Below, one piece after another: positions 32,302 through 44,754 of a DNA stretch of 64,000 nt. The position numbers and the translations under genes were made by a program. The notes under the pieces were generated by a model, which did not search any database, was not told the DNA's origin, and worked only from the letters and a program-made list of their open reading frames with translations. This stretch comes from Pleodorina starrii (Eukaryota; Chlorophyta; Chlorophyceae; Chlamydomonadales; Volvocaceae). The first letter of the stretch is position 1. Every line of letters starts with the position of its first letter. The stretch lies in assembly GCA_030267565.1 (NCBI GenBank), contig BRXU01000044.1, forward strand, positions 566,001 through 630,000, in the 5' to 3' direction.

Positions 32302-32693
32302 GGGCTGCGATTACGGAGCTGAATCGCGGCGGCCCGTTAGACCAGGCGCTGCCTGCCGCAGCGTCATTTTCTGTTTGCGGCGGGGGGCAGCGGTAGGATG
32401 GGGCATTCGCGACGCTTCCCTGTCCGCAATGCGCGGCACAGCCTTGCTTGCCGTTTCTGGTATCTTGGACCTGGAGGTGCATTGTTCATTTGATGTGTGT
32501 CCTACCTTGGCGTGGCTGCAACCGCTGTCGGTTCTGCTACTTCAATGCCGGTTCTTTCCATGACAGCTGGACGGCTCGACTAGGCTGCTGTGCGATCTGC
32601 AACGTGTACGGCGTAGGCTGAAAAGCCTGGTCGTCATTCCTTTTTCAAGGAGACACCCTTATAAGTTGTGCTAGGAGTCCGTGTGGACATGGA

Positions 32694-32766
32694 TGCAGGT
32701 ACTTCGCGGGGCCGCAAGGCCACCAGGGGTACGATGCAGGTACTTCGCGGGGCCGCAAGGCCACCA
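32694..32766 (+). repeat. 33-bp direct duplication
   Basis: GATGCAGGTACTTCGCGGGG and the bases after it, through AAGGCCACCA, occur at about 32694 and again at about 32733, separated by a few bases. Short tandem duplication in non-coding DNA. Confidence 0.6.
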
Positions 32767-33184
32767 TGTGGATTGTCGCGTGTGGACGGCAGAAGTTTTA
32801 AATCGCTCGGGCGAGGGACGACCAAAGCTGCGACGCAGCGTCAAATAATTAGCTACGTACGTTACCCTCTAAACGCTCAGATCGTAGCAGGGCTTCAGCC
32901 TGAATTCGAGCCGGTGCATCGAGAACCCCGCAGGTCAGAGGAGTGCAGCAAAGAGTTACCCGATCACCATAACTGCGGACGCCTACAACTGCGACCCCAA
33001 ACGCGACGCTTGCGCGCCCATACAACCAGGTCTTGCGCATGGCTCTGCACTCCGCCGTCCAATGCACCACACAACCCTCGTGGTCATTGTTCTGCACCGC
33101 CATAATCCCCCAACCATATCCAGAAGCCTTTCCACCCAACGACCGCCATAAGCGAATGGGACCTCGTAAACCCTCGTCACCCCA

Positions 33185-34927
33185 TCACACGGCGACCACA
33201 CGGCTCGCCGCTTTCCGCAGCCGGTTCATCACCGCTACCCCTGCGCCCGTGTCGCGCACGCCCTCGACCACAATCACCGCTACTCCCACCTCATCCATGT
33301 GCCGCAGCGCGGCGAACAGCTCACTCGCCACCTCCGCCGGTCGGGACACGTGGCCCAGCACGTATTCGTAGTACGGCAGCGGCTCCGCGTCAACGAATGC
33401 ACCATCTTCCGCTACCGCCAGCTGCTTGGAGCCCGGGTGGTGCCGCCCACCTCCTTGCATCGCATCTCCCCCGTCCACCACATCGGTCGGCGCACGAAGG
33501 CCCCCATTCAGCTCCACGCTGCAGACATTCCGGGACCAGGCAGGCTGTGCGCAAGCTGCCGCAACTGGGAGCCCGCCGTTGCCACAGGAGCTGCCCTTGA
33601 GCTGCGGTGACAGCGGGCCAGGGCGTAGCCCCGGTAGGCTCGTGCGCAACACGCCGACATGCATCACCGGCGTCGCCGCCGTGTGCCCTATCGGCTGCTG
33701 CGAATCCCCGCCCTGCAGCTTCTGGTGCTGCTGCTCCTCGCCCGGCCGCGTCTCCTGGGTCCCAGGACCGTCGCCGCCACCGGCCCGCCTCCGTGCCGCC
33801 AGCTCCTCCGCCAGCACCGCCTCCACGCCGCGCCGCAGCCGCGCTGCCAGCTGCTCGTCGCTCCCGCCAGCGACGGGCGCGTCCCCCGGGTCCAGCAGCA
33901 GCACCCGTGCATTGGGGCTGTAGTGCCGATACTTCATGCCAGGTGTGGAGGGTGCCGCCTCCAGCTGCGGGTCCACAAAATCGCGGCGGTACACCAGCAG
34001 CCGCTCCAGGCCCGGGTACGCCGCCAGCTGCTCGCGCGTGACGCCACCGGGCCGCAGGATGGCGGGCGGATCGCGCAGACCGTCCAGCACGGTGCTCTCC
34101 ACGCCGCAGGTGCAGGCGCCGCCATCCAGGATGAGCGGCACGCGGCCGCCCAGATCGGTGAGCACGTGACGCGCTAGCGTGGGCGAGGGGCGGCCGGAGG
34201 AGTTGGCGGAGGGGGCGGCCAGGGGAAAGCCGCAGGCGGCGATGAGCGCCAGCGCGACGGGGTGGGCGGGCATGCGGACGGCCATGGTGGGCTGGCCGCA
34301 GGTCACGGTATCGGGCACGAGGGTGCTGCGAGGCAGGAGGAGGGTGAGCGGGCCCGGCCACAGGTCGCGGACGAGCGCCTGGTAGAGCGGCGGGAGGGAC
34401 CAGCCGGGAGGGTAGAGCGACGCGAGCATTTCGAGGGAGGAGACATGCAGGATGAGCGGGTTGTCGGCGGGCCTGTTCTTGGCGGCGTAGACCTTGCCGA
34501 CCGCGGAGGCGGAGAGGGCGTTGGCTGCGAGGCCGTAGACGGTCTCAGTTGGGATGGCCACGACCTCGCCAGCGGCCAGCGCCGCCGCGGCCTTTGCTAT
34601 CCCAGGATGGAAGGCCTTTTCGTCTGAAGGGCCAGCTCCATCGCAGGCAAGTTCATTGGCCGCTAAGGTGATGATCTCCGTTTGGAAGACCCTGCACGGC
34701 GCTGACGCCGTCGCAGCCATGGCTGCAGCCGGACGTGCGCCCCTTGCGCCCGTCACCGCCGCCGCCAATTGCCCACCAACTACGACGCCAAAACGTTGCT
34801 GTCGACTGAATCGCCGCTGCGTCGACTTATAATCCGCCCTTACGGCGCAAGCTGGCTTGAGGTTCTCCGGGAAGGCACAAGCAGTGAGATGACTACAGTG
34901 TAAACTTTTTAATATTGTCCAGGCCAT
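33185..34927 (-). CDS. threonylcarbamoyl-AMP synthase (Sua5/YrdC), intronless
   Basis: Makes threonylcarbamoyl-AMP from threonine, bicarbonate and ATP for the t6A37 modification of ANN-decoding tRNAs. One uninterrupted 580-codon frame. Residues 1-100 form a non-conserved N-terminus that may be an organelle transit peptide. An internal Met70 (34720) is an alternative start. The YrdC domain (about 105-300) shows IPTETVYGLA, the KNR motif (AAKNRPADNPL), DLWPGPLTLLL, the nucleotide-binding SAN motif in APSANSSGRPSPT, CGVESTVLDG and ILRPGGVT. The Sua5 linker PGMKYRHYSP follows. The C-terminal Sua5 domain is split by a Gln/Gly/Pro-rich insertion (about 390-510) and ends with VIVVEGVRDTGAGVAVMNRL. 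Lack of introns is unusual beside its intron-rich neighbours. Converges with the pyruvate kinase gene. Confidence 0.9.
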   Translation of the reverse strand: MAWTILKSLHCSHLTACAFPENLKPACAVRADYKSTQRRFSRQQRFGVVVGGQLAAAVTGARGARPAAAMAATASAPCRVFQTEIITLAANELACDGAGPSDEKAFHPGIAKAAAALAAGEVVAIPTETVYGLAANALSASAVGKVYAAKNRPADNPLILHVSSLEMLASLYPPGWSLPPLYQALVRDLWPGPLTLLLPRSTLVPDTVTCGQPTMAVRMPAHPVALALIAACGFPLAAPSANSSGRPSPTLARHVLTDLGGRVPLILDGGACTCGVESTVLDGLRDPPAILRPGGVTREQLAAYPGLERLLVYRRDFVDPQLEAAPSTPGMKYRHYSPNARVLLLDPGDAPVAGGSDEQLAARLRRGVEAVLAEELAARRRAGGGDGPGTQETRPGEEQQHQKLQGGDSQQPIGHTAATPVMHVGVLRTSLPGLRPGPLSPQLKGSSCGNGGLPVAAACAQPAWSRNVCSVELNGGLRAPTDVVDGGDAMQGGGRHHPGSKQLAVAEDGAFVDAEPLPYYEYVLGHVSRPAEVASELFAALRHMDEVGVAVIVVEGVRDTGAGVAVMNRLRKAASRVVAV

Positions 34928-37330
34928 ATATTGCTATTGATAAGAACAATCAAGTCTACAGACATTGTTGCCTCAGCCAAGTCGGTATGGTGGCGACATT
35001 CTGCTGCCGCAAAAGAGATGAGTGTCTGCAGATGTGGCCAAATGCCATGTCTGCTGCGCACTGCAGTCGTGTGTTGATTATACCTATGAGTTTGTAGTCT
35101 GTGACAAGACCCGAAGACCAAGGCGGCCTTAATGAATATTGTGGCATTACTGATTCAGCTGCATTCTGCTAGGTTCTGCTCATGTAGAAGTCGCAGGGTG
35201 CAGGCCCCTACAGCCCTACTGAATCCAACCGAACTTGTTCCCTTAGTAATGCAGTACGGATTCTGTCTTGTGGACATAGCTAGCGCCTTGCTGGTGTAGG
35301 GATATTTCATTCTTGTGCTTAGTCTACAGCTTGTCGAAATAATCCTTGTGCCGTAGCCAGTGAGCCAGCTAGCCTTGCACTGCAGCGGACTAGACTACGG
35401 CTACAGATTTTCCACCGTGCGCAGTTGTTGTTACAATGGGCCCCAGACCTTCGGGAGGGTTATTTGAGGGGTAGAGCCAGCTGGCCATGTGGCCACGCAG
35501 TGCAGAGAGGAGAGCGCAACCAGGCCAGACACGCACGGACACGCAGACAGCACGGACACCCAGATCGGAACGAGCGAGCCCGGGCGTGGCATGTGAGCGC
35601 ACAGAAATCCGCGACCAGGGGAAAATTCGCCAAGCTGCTCCCCAATTGGCGACGAGCCCCGGCCGCCCACAAAGGGTCCAACAGACCTGGCAGTAGCTCG
35701 CGTGTCGCAAATGAACCTACGCCCTACACCCCGACGAAACAGGCCAAGACATTTCGAGGTTCCAGCGGAATGCTCATCTTCCGCTCGCGGCACCTCTGAC
35801 CCTCAGCTCCTCCGGACCATTCACAACACGGGCTAGCTGGCCGGGAGCCATCGAACCCCACCCTTTCCGCAAGATACCCTTGGCTGGTGGTACCCTTTCC
35901 GCAAGATACCCTTGGCTGGTGGTACCCTTCATTCGGCCCCCCAAACCAACCACATCTCGATCGACGACCATCTCAAAAAGCTTACGGCCCAGAAGACGGG
36001 CAGAATACGCCGCTGTTGCCGAGGCGTATTGGATGTTAGTACAGGGGGCTCCATTCCCACGAAGCGTCTTGTCGAGGTTCGAGCCCTGTCTTCCGCCTGC
36101 TCACTCATCCAAATTAGGAAATTACCCAGGCCGCCATTGGCTACCTGTCATAAGCCTTAATTGTCACAACCGCTTATCCGCAACAGTTCCGCAATTTGCA
36201 CACCGCCGTACATGTCAAAAGCCGTAGAGTTCTCGATAATTTGTTTCAGTGCATAACACAAATGCACTTGCCTGTTGAAAAGTAGGCAGGCCTGCGCCAC
36301 GGCCCTGCGCTAGTACTCGCATACACCTCGTCGATTGCCCTTTTGGGAGGGGGTCGGGGAGTAGACACGCAGCACTGCCCCGCCGCCACGCAATCCGTGC
36401 GAGGAGCACAGCCGCCGGGAACCGGGTAATTAGAACGGCCCGGGGCGAGGGAACCGGGTATGATGAGGGGGCCGCGAGGCCAGTCGTCGGGCGACAACCT
36501 CATCCGTAGGCGCAGCCTCGCCCCGGCCTCGCCTCGGCCTTTCATCGTTGCCGTCGGAATACGCGGCGACAGTCGCTAATTGGCCGAGTCTCAGCAATTG
36601 CAACACACTCTAGCAGAAAACGCATTATTATATACAGTCCTTCGATGCACACGACCAAATGCAGACACACTAGTAAACCCCCCTCGCGCCGAGCACCATC
36701 CCTCACCACCCGAGCTCGAACGATCCTGCCTGCGACGCGCGTCCGCTCTCAGAAGCCACCATAACGCAGTACCGTTGGTCAAACTCGCAACCGCTCACGC
36801 TTCAGTCCGTCGCACCCCCACTCGTATATACTCGCGCCGTTGACCTCCCGCGGTCTTGCGGGTTGTACGGCTGACTCAGCGCCGCACGCGCGTGGAAACG
36901 CACGCCGTTGCCTCGCAGCCGCCCATTCCCCGCTAGCAGAAACCTCGCCCTGATACGCTCCCGCTTCCCTCCAAGCTGCTCTGTTCGGACATGCACACTC
37001 AGCGCTGCTTCCTCAGCCGTTTCTCGGCCGCATAAACCAAGCGGCGGCCAGACCTCTCGATAACGTTCTGCCTCGATACAGCGGCAATTCAGAGGGAGAA
37101 GTGCCGTACTCGCGCACTGTGCGAAAAATGCTTTCCTAGTGCGCGACGGGCCAACCGCGCGCTTCCTTTTTTGCCTGCGCCCAGGCCATCCCTGCCGTCC
37201 CCAGCCGAAGGACCCTGGGATGAGGGCCTCTGCCCCGACCGCCCTACTGCCGTGCGGTGCCGAGCAGTGCAGCGAGGTGCTGGAGGGTCGAGGGAGGGCT
37301 GTGCAGCACCCCTCAGCGCCCCTCCGCCGC
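34928..37330. other. intergenic region, no recognised gene
   Basis: Lies between the Sua5 start (promoter side) and the 3' end of the chromate transporter gene. Open frames are short and without family motifs. It contains one 32-bp tandem duplication (35861-35924). I see no RNA gene. Confidence 0.5.
35861..35924 (+). repeat. 32-bp tandem duplication
   Basis: A unit starting CCCTTTCCGCAAGATACCC occurs twice back to back, at 35861-35892 and 35893-35924. Confidence 0.8.
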
Positions 37331-40300
37331 TCAGTCCAGTTTGGCTCCCCAGGCCAGCAGCCCCAGCAGCGCTCCACCAATCACCACAAAAGGCTCAAAA
37401 ATCTTGAGCTCGTCCACCGCTGCAGTACAACGAAGTTAATCATGGCAAGGGTCAGGATCAGCATGGCAGAACATGGCAGGCAGACAGGCAGGGCGCTGGC
37501 AAGGCCGCACGTACTCATCCACAAGCCACGCACTTACCGTATGGGAGTTGAGGGCACACACAGGTTAAGTACATCATGGACGCCGGTGGCGGCGGCAAGG
37601 CAGTCAACGAAACTCGAGGCAGTCTCGCAATGCCGGGCTTCGGGCCAGGAAGGAGGGGAACGGCCGCTGGAGGCGATGTAGCCGCTCACGAGGCGCACGC
37701 ATGGAGGTGCAGGTGCAGGGTCAGGAAAAGGCCGAGACCTGCTTACCTGTGAAGGCGAAGAGCGCGATGCAGAGCGAGGCGGTTGGGAAGGGGGAGATGC
37801 GGTACACGTCCAGCGTCATTTTAAATACGGACGCCAAGATGAGGCCCACGCCAACCGCGTTCATGCCCGCCAGGCCGCGCCGGTAGATCTGCCGGGAGGG
37901 GATAGGGTAGGGTGCAAAACACCAGCCGCAGCGAAGATGTAGGGTAGGGTAGGTGCATGGATGTACCACGCCGTGACGGCAAGCAAAGGAGGGTGTGCTT
38001 CACCAACCACGTAGTGGCACCGACCCACGGGCCCGACAGTGCAACGTCCCGCCGCTGCGCCCTGCCAGGCCAATGCAGGCGCTACATGTGCTTGTTGTGA
38101 TGAGCGCAGTGGGCCCCACCCACTCCCTGTGTGTAGTGACGGGCGTCAGACGGGGTCCTGTGACGACCACTTGGGGCTCCACGGCCCTAACCCCACGAAC
38201 CTGCCGCCGACCTCTCCCCCACCGCTCTACCCTTGATACGAGGTTCGGTTCTTTCGGACCCGCCACAGCGCTGGGCTCCAGCTAACCCAGCCCGACCGCT
38301 GGGATCCAGCTTAACCAAGCTCGTAAGTGGACACTGGACTGGTTGAGATGCGCCCGACCAAATCCACGCACCGGAAGGAATCCGGACTTCGCCACCGAAT
38401 CGCTGCCTTTCCTAGCCTAGCCCCGACAACAGAAGCAAAGAGGACAGCGGCTCCCATAGTAGACCTTTCGGCTGCGAGGCTGGCACCTCTCACACACTTT
38501 GGCACCGTCCCCTCACTGCGGATACCTTTGTCAAGGTGTCATTGAGGCGCGCGGACAGCCAGCTGGGCAGTCGGCCCGGCAGCCCGTGGACGTACCTGCC
38601 AGGTGCGGAAGCGCTTCCAGTAGGGCAGCACCCCGAACATGAGCATGACGCCGGGGGAAAAGAGGCCGAACCAAGCCAGTACGGCACCCAGGATGAAGGG
38701 GTACTTGAACTGCGGGGCGGTGGGGGCATCGTGGTGTTGTGTTTTAGCCCGGCGGTGGGTATGCGGTGCGGTGCCTCACGTGGCATCGTGGACAGCGCCG
38801 CGCCCAGGGGCAGTGGGCGGGCAGGAGGGCCGCAGAGGGTTCGGAGAAGAGGGCGCCCGTCACCGTCTCCGTCACCGGGGGAGCGAAGAGACAAGCCGAG
38901 GCAGGCAGGGAGGCAGGGAGGGAGGGAGGGCCAATGGGTGCCATTCGACGTAGCCGCGCGGCAGGGAAGGGAAGGGAGTGATCGCTTGCAGCCTGCGCCG
39001 CGTGGGACGCGGAAATCGCGGGTTGGCGGGTGCGGGTGTGCGCTCCCGGATTGCACGCGCTCGCCAAGAAGGGCATCCCCACGATAGCGTGCAGCATCGC
39101 GCAGTTTGTGGGGGAGGAAGAAATCGGTCCCAGTGCGCACTGGGGCCTGCTCGCGTCCCTCCCTCCGTCCGCGCCCCTCCCGCCATCTTCAAAACGCCTG
39201 CCACACCCCACTTCTTCTCTCCGCCCGGCTGCCGCAGCTTCATCAGTACTTCGCCCGTATGGCCGCCCTCCCCTTTACGTGATCCACTCCACCAAGCATC
39301 CCAAGCTTCATGACCCCGGGCCCCCCTCAGGTACCTTCAGAGCCATGATGCACCCAAGATAGGCCGAAAAGTTGAACAAGGGGCCGGGCATTGCCTGCGT
39401 CGGGAACGAGGGGGACAAGGACAGGAAGGGAAGGTGGGCCAGATTTGCCGCAGTTAAGGAGGGCACGCAGCGAACGGCGCGGGCGAGGTCGCGTGCGCGG
39501 CCAGGAAATGCCTCTCGACCCCGTTTTGAAACCTATTCCCTCCCTAACCTGTCAGCTTGCCTCTTATGACACAGCTTGACTCACCGACCCCCGAGCGCGC
39601 ACATGCGGGTAGATACCGGGTATATCTACTGCTCCTCGCGCGCATACCAACAGCGTTGCGCGCATAGGCACACCCTGCCCCACCGGCATCACCACCACGA
39701 CCACCACCCATCATGAACGGATGTGACGCCGAGGACGCCGCCCGGGCCCTGCCCCTTCCCCCCACCCCTGTGCCCACACACCCGCCCACCCACCCGCTTG
39801 CCAGCCTGCACTGCACTGCACTGCTGAAGTCGCGAGCCTGCGCTGCCCAACTCCACCCACCACATACAGAGCCGCTGTTCGCCGCACTTGCCCCAAATCC
39901 CATCGCCACCCAAAGCTTCGCTCAATCCGCCCCCCTCCCTCCCCCCCCCGAGCTCCTGTCTGGCCATTGCGCTTCGCCTGCCCTCGTGCACCGCCCACCT
40001 GCACGGCTCCCAGGCCCGCATAGAACTGTTTCTCGGTGACCCAGCTGTTGGGCAGCTCCTTGCCGGTCTCGTCCTTCTTCACCACATCGGACAGCAGCAT
40101 GGGCAGTACCACCTGCGGGGGCCCGCCGGGAAGGGGCAGGGGCAGGGAGGGACCGGGGAGGGAGGGACCGGGGGAGGACCCGGGGGACAAGATCAAGGAA
40201 AACAGCACCGGATTGGTGGCGAGCTTCAGAGCACCAGGTTCGGGGCGTTCGTGGATGGCGCCTGGAAAGGGCCAGGGGGGAAGGGGGCACCGGGGCCGGC

Positions 40301-43300
40301 GAAAGGCGCTGCCGGGGTGCAGCTCTCCGGATACAATACAACCAACCAGATCACACCCGTGCAACCTGAAGCGCCAGTATGCGGGCCCCAACACCCGATA
40401 CCACACGCGGCCCCAAGCCCGACCCTCGTCCTCCCCTCCCGGCCTCCCCCCTGACCAGGCCCTCCCCGCTGTACCTGGCCTCCTCCGTAGATGATGGAGC
40501 CGATGCGGTAAAACACCTCGAACCAGTTGAGCGGCCCGTCGCCGTGCTCGTACTTGGTGCGAGCCAGCACCAGCACCACCGCCAGCACCACCAGCCACAG
40601 GCCGATCAGCAATCCGCCCCCCAGCATGCCGAACCCAAGAGACTCCACGCCGCCATCGTTGCCCTGCGTTGCATGGCGTTGCATTTTGCATTGCATGGGC
40701 ATTGCGACGGTGGGCGGAGAAGGGAGAAGCGCATGCCAGGGACCGGAGTGACGGTACCTTCAACGGACTCAGCAGCAATACTACGATGGCAATACGGTGA
40801 GGTGGGAGGAGGGCGGCTAAACGGCCGGACCCTAACCCCACAACCCCGCACAGCAGCTTGAGAGGCACCCAGCCAGCTAACCGTCAAGACCGCATCCTCG
40901 CGCGACCCCCTCCCGCCCACACCCACGCCCCTGCCAACACCAACACCCACGCCCCCCCCCCGGCAGCCCCCCCCCACCGTCAGTCTGCGGTCCAACTTCC
41001 TCTCCGTGATGTTGGTGACGATGAAGCCCAGCACGATGAGCAGCGGGAACAGCCAGGGCTCACTCCAGTAGATGGCGGCGGCGGCGGCCAGCGTGCCCAC
41101 AATGGCAGTCACCTTCAGGATTCGGGGTTGGGCAGAAGGGGGCGGGGAGGGTGGAGGGGAGGGAGGGAGGGAGGGAGGGAAAGGAGCACACGTGTTGGCC
41201 GTGTTGGAAGACCGGCAGTGATGTCCGGGAAACCGTTTCCAGTGGCGGGCGGGCGGGCGGGAGAGCAAATGCAAATGCAGATGGGGCAAATGCACCGGTA
41301 TGATAAATTTTAACCGGACAAGCCGCAATGTGCAGTACCAGAGTGCCGTCAGAGTGTGTTTGGGCTGGCAGGAGCTCAGCCCCGGGCCCCTTCCTCTCAC
41401 CCGCCTCCCCCCAACCGGTCTCCGCCGGGGGCACAGCGCCACTCCCCAAGCGCAACTCCCCAAGCGCCAGCGCAAGCGCAACCGTCCTCACGTTTGTGTT
41501 GCACAGCTTCAGGAGCAGTCCCTTGGAGGCGGAGGCCACCAGCGCCACTCCCACCGCCGACAGCCCCGCCACGATGCCGTTGAGCCAGCCGGGGGGGTCG
41601 GTCAGCCACTTGGCGGCCCCCGCCCCCACCACCGTCATCACGATCGCACCCGGGTACTGGAACAGCGCACCCGACATCAGCCCACCTGCGGGGGGCGGGG
41701 CGGGGGGGGGGGGGCCGGGGGAGTGCGGATGAATGGGGGTGGGGGCTGCTGTGAACAAGCGGGGAGTGAGCGACGACGACAGCCAACGGACGGACGGACG
41801 CGGATGGGGTGGTCGACTTGCTCGTGCGGATACGCTGATTGGTGGTTGAGGCAGCGGCAATCGGTAAAGAGGGCTGGGCAACCGCATGTGGTGTGGCTCG
41901 AGGTGGCAGGCGGGCGGGCGGGCGGGCGGGCGGCGGAAGTTTTGAGGATGCGAGACAGGCCTGGGCTGACCTGGCTGCTGGCTACTCGCCGAAGCCCCCG
42001 CCCCCGCCCCCGCAAGTGACATGGGCCGACAGTGGACAACCACCCGTTGCGGGAGGGTGCCCCGGGCCGGAACGTCTTGCGTCATGCCCATAGCCGCCCC
42101 TCACGTACCGTGCATGTGCATATGCACCGCCAGCGGGCACTGCCCCCCGCCCGATCGCGGCAACCGACCAGGTCGGCAACCGACCAGGTCGGCACCCGCA
42201 CCCCTCAGAGCCCGCCCGTCCACTTGCCTCCTCCCCCTCCCTCCCCCCCTTACACGGCTTCCCTCTACCCGGCCTCCGCTTCACTTGGCTCACCGAGGAC
42301 GCCCTTCTTCACCGTGCCGATTGCGAAGGACACCTTCAGAGGGGGGGCCAGGGGAGCGGGGGGCCGGGGGAGGTGTCAGTCGGGGCACCCTCCCGCGGCT
42401 CTGATCCGGTGACCAGGCAGGTAGGGCTGCTGCAGCCCCGACGTGGGCCCCCGGCACCGGTACCGGCACCGCGCGGAAGCCCGAACCGTGCACCAGGAGC
42501 TGGTTCTGGAGCTGGTGCTGGAACCGGCCCCAGGGGTATCGACCAAGCAGCCTCTCTGCAGCTCCGGCCGTAAGGGTGGCGCCCACAGCGCCCCGTTGGG
42601 GCCCCAACCCGGATCCTCGTCCATGCTCCGGATCCTGAACGAGCCCCCCGTCGCAAACACTCCCCCCTCCCTGCCTCTGCAACTCCCTTCCCCGTCCCCC
42701 CACGCACCCGCAGTCCCTCTCCCTCCCCCTCCTCCCCTCCTCCCTTCCCCGCCCCCCCCCGCCCCGGGGGGCTCCGCCTACCGCTATCCTTTCCTTACCT
42801 GTGTGGATGTGGGTCCCGGCAGGCACTGTCCCAGTGAGAAGAGCTCCGTGAAGACCTGCAGCGACATCCACTTGTACCGCTCAACGAAGTAGCGCTGGAA
42901 CAGGCCTGCGTGGGGGGCGGGGGGGGCAGGAGGGCAAGGAGCGGCCAGGGAGGGAGGAGAAGGTCAAGGGAGGGAGGAGAAGGTCAAAGGAGGGAGGGAG
43001 AGAGGGAGAGAGACGTCAAGGGAGGGAGGGAGGGAGGTGGCACAATGTGAAGGGAGCGGGGCCCCGAGCAGGACGGGGAGGGGGAGATGACGTGCGAGCA
43101 TGCGTCCCCACTTCTCCGTCCTGGCCTGTGGCCGCCCACACAGCTTGACGCAATAGCCAGGGCCGCCCGCCCGCCCGCCTCAATCTGTCCGCCCGCCGCA
43201 TCCAGACGCCGCATGTGTCGATCCGAAGGCGGAGCCCCGGTCGGCGGTCGGCGAAGCAGCAGTCTCCCAGCTGGCTCCCTGCTGGGTGCCCCTGACAGCC

Positions 43301-44224
43301 GCTGACTTCGCTGGGTGCAAGCCGGCGGAATGGGCCCTAACACTAAAAAAGGGCCGCTTGCTGTGGAGAGCGCGACTAGATGCCGCATGGCACACCTGAA
43401 GGCTTCCACCTGCCCGCTAAGGTGCCGCACGTCTGCTTCCCCACTCTACGGCCCGGCCCACGCTCGCATCAGCACGCGGTGCCGCGTTCGCCCTCTCACC
43501 CACGCCACACTGCACGAGCGCCCCCCCTTTGCCACAAACGGCTGCCGTGCCAGGATATGCCGGGGCCTCCACCCATGCGCTGCACAACAGTCCGTATCGG
43601 CGGAGGAGCGGCCGATGCTGCTGTGCCGCGCGCCTCTCTGTCCGGGCCAGGCCCTGACACCGTAATACCCACCAGCCGGGCCCGCTAGCCCGCCCGCCGC
43701 TTGCAATCACTAACGAGCCCCGCCTGACTTTTGCGACACGGCGCAGTCATCACTCCCGTGACTCCGACCTGGGATGCATCAGCGCTCACCGATATGTGCC
43801 GCGGGTCCACCGAACCCTGCGCCGCAGACCGCACGGGGGCCACATGGGGGCGAGGGCTCAGTGCAGGCCGCTTGTTAAGCGGGAGACTGCAGTCGACAAG
43901 GGAAGGCGATAGGTCACTCGCGGACGACGCACCTATGTAGCCCATTAGACTCCAATGCTTAAGGATGTCAATATAGCTGACGCTGGTGTAGTTTTCCGCC
44001 TCCTCGTCAAGGTTAGCCGGTTCCCCATCGTTAGATGGCTTCGCGCCCGCGTCCACGACGGCCGACCGGGGCTCAGCATTCGGCGGTGGCAACGCCGCAG
44101 GGTCTGAAGCGCTGGCACCCCTGGGGAGAGAACCAAGCTCCACATCGTCCTTTGCGACGGAGCCCGGCAGTTTGCTGCTCATCGGCTCCACCAACGTCGA
44201 CGAGTTGGAGCCATTCTGTTCCAT
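37331..44224 (-). CDS. ChrA-type chromate ion transporter (long-chain CHR family)
   Basis: Membrane protein of the CHR superfamily, which moves chromate and possibly sulfate-like oxyanions. Exons in gene order (minus strand): 44224-43933, 42905-42799, 42333-42294, 41685-41492, 41112-40978, 40663-40475, 40112-39999, 39394-39335, 38709-38596, 37888-37747, 37419-37331. They sum to 1476 nt (491 residues) with every phase consistent. Residues 1-97 are a hydrophilic, acidic N-terminus. The first CHR half carries SLGQCLPGPTSTQ, then FAIG and GALFQYPGAIVM. The second has FYRIGSIIYGGGQVVLPML and QAMPGPLFNFSAYLG. Many hydrophobic helices follow, such as LIGLWLVVLAVVLVL and IYWSEPWLFPLLIVLGFIV. The paired PGP motifs in the two halves are the family hallmark. 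The start ATG is the first in frame. The compartment is unknown, and transport could be out of the cytosol, as in bacterial ChrA. Confidence 0.88.
40880..43100. repeat. low-complexity tracts in chromate transporter introns
   Basis: Introns of this gene are dense in simple sequence: GGGA/GGAG runs near 41155-41180 and 42950-43040, a GCGG run near 41905-41935, and long C or G homopolymers near 40950-40980 and 41700. No coding meaning. Confidence 0.6.
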
Positions 44225-44754
44225 TTGTCCAAACAATTCCAAGGTTGTTTGCCCTCAAGCTCGCTCTTGAAAGTCAACCACCGCTGGAGTTGCGGCAAAG
44301 CCTCTGGCCTGCAGGCCTGGTCGGACCAGTTTGCCACTCCTACTATCACCGAAGTCGCTTCGTCTCGCCACCATGTTCACTTGCAGTGTATAGTTCGGCG
44401 AGCGCTGCCGGCCGGGCCCCGAAACCGTGCGCATATTCCATCCACATTAAAAAGAGCACGCCACGGGTATATGCTCAAGGTCACAATCCCAACCTTCAAT
44501 TGGACTGAAACGCTGCTTGTGCGAGGTCACCAATGTAACACCTTGTTCGTGCGTCGAGTTTATAGCCGTCAACAGGTGCGAATCGAAGGTTGCAGCAGTA
44601 CACGCAGCGTGCGCATACAGGTACAGTCGCGCATTATATATAGTGTCTTAGAAATTATTATATTGTTCATACCAAACCTGCAAAAATCAACGAAAAAGCT
44701 ATCAGAAACACAGAAAGGAGAAAGCTTCTGAAAACCGTTGGCCGTTGCCGTTCG
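44225..44754. other. upstream region of the chromate transporter gene
   Basis: Contains no gene I can support. It should include the promoter and 5' UTR of the minus-strand transporter. An in-frame TTG at 44242 lies just before the ATG but is not a likely eukaryotic start. Confidence 0.4.

Larger units (their letters stand above)
31514..33184. other. convergent intergenic region (pyruvate kinase and Sua5 3' ends)
   Basis: No coding exon is recognised. The two flanking genes converge here. The region should hold both 3' UTRs. A TGTAA at 32297-32301 is a candidate polyadenylation signal for the pyruvate kinase gene, implying a 3' UTR of about 800 nt. A 33-bp direct duplication lies at about 32694-32766. 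Confidence 0.5.

Noticed and set aside
33390..34361. 323-codon minus-strand frame inside Sua5
   Set aside because: It is an out-of-frame shadow of the Sua5 coding sequence, Ala/Arg/Gly-rich with no motif.
38490..39243. Plus and minus frames of 110-216 codons within the transporter gene
   Set aside because: They cover intron DNA and shadows; the true exons are at 38596-38709 and 39335-39394.
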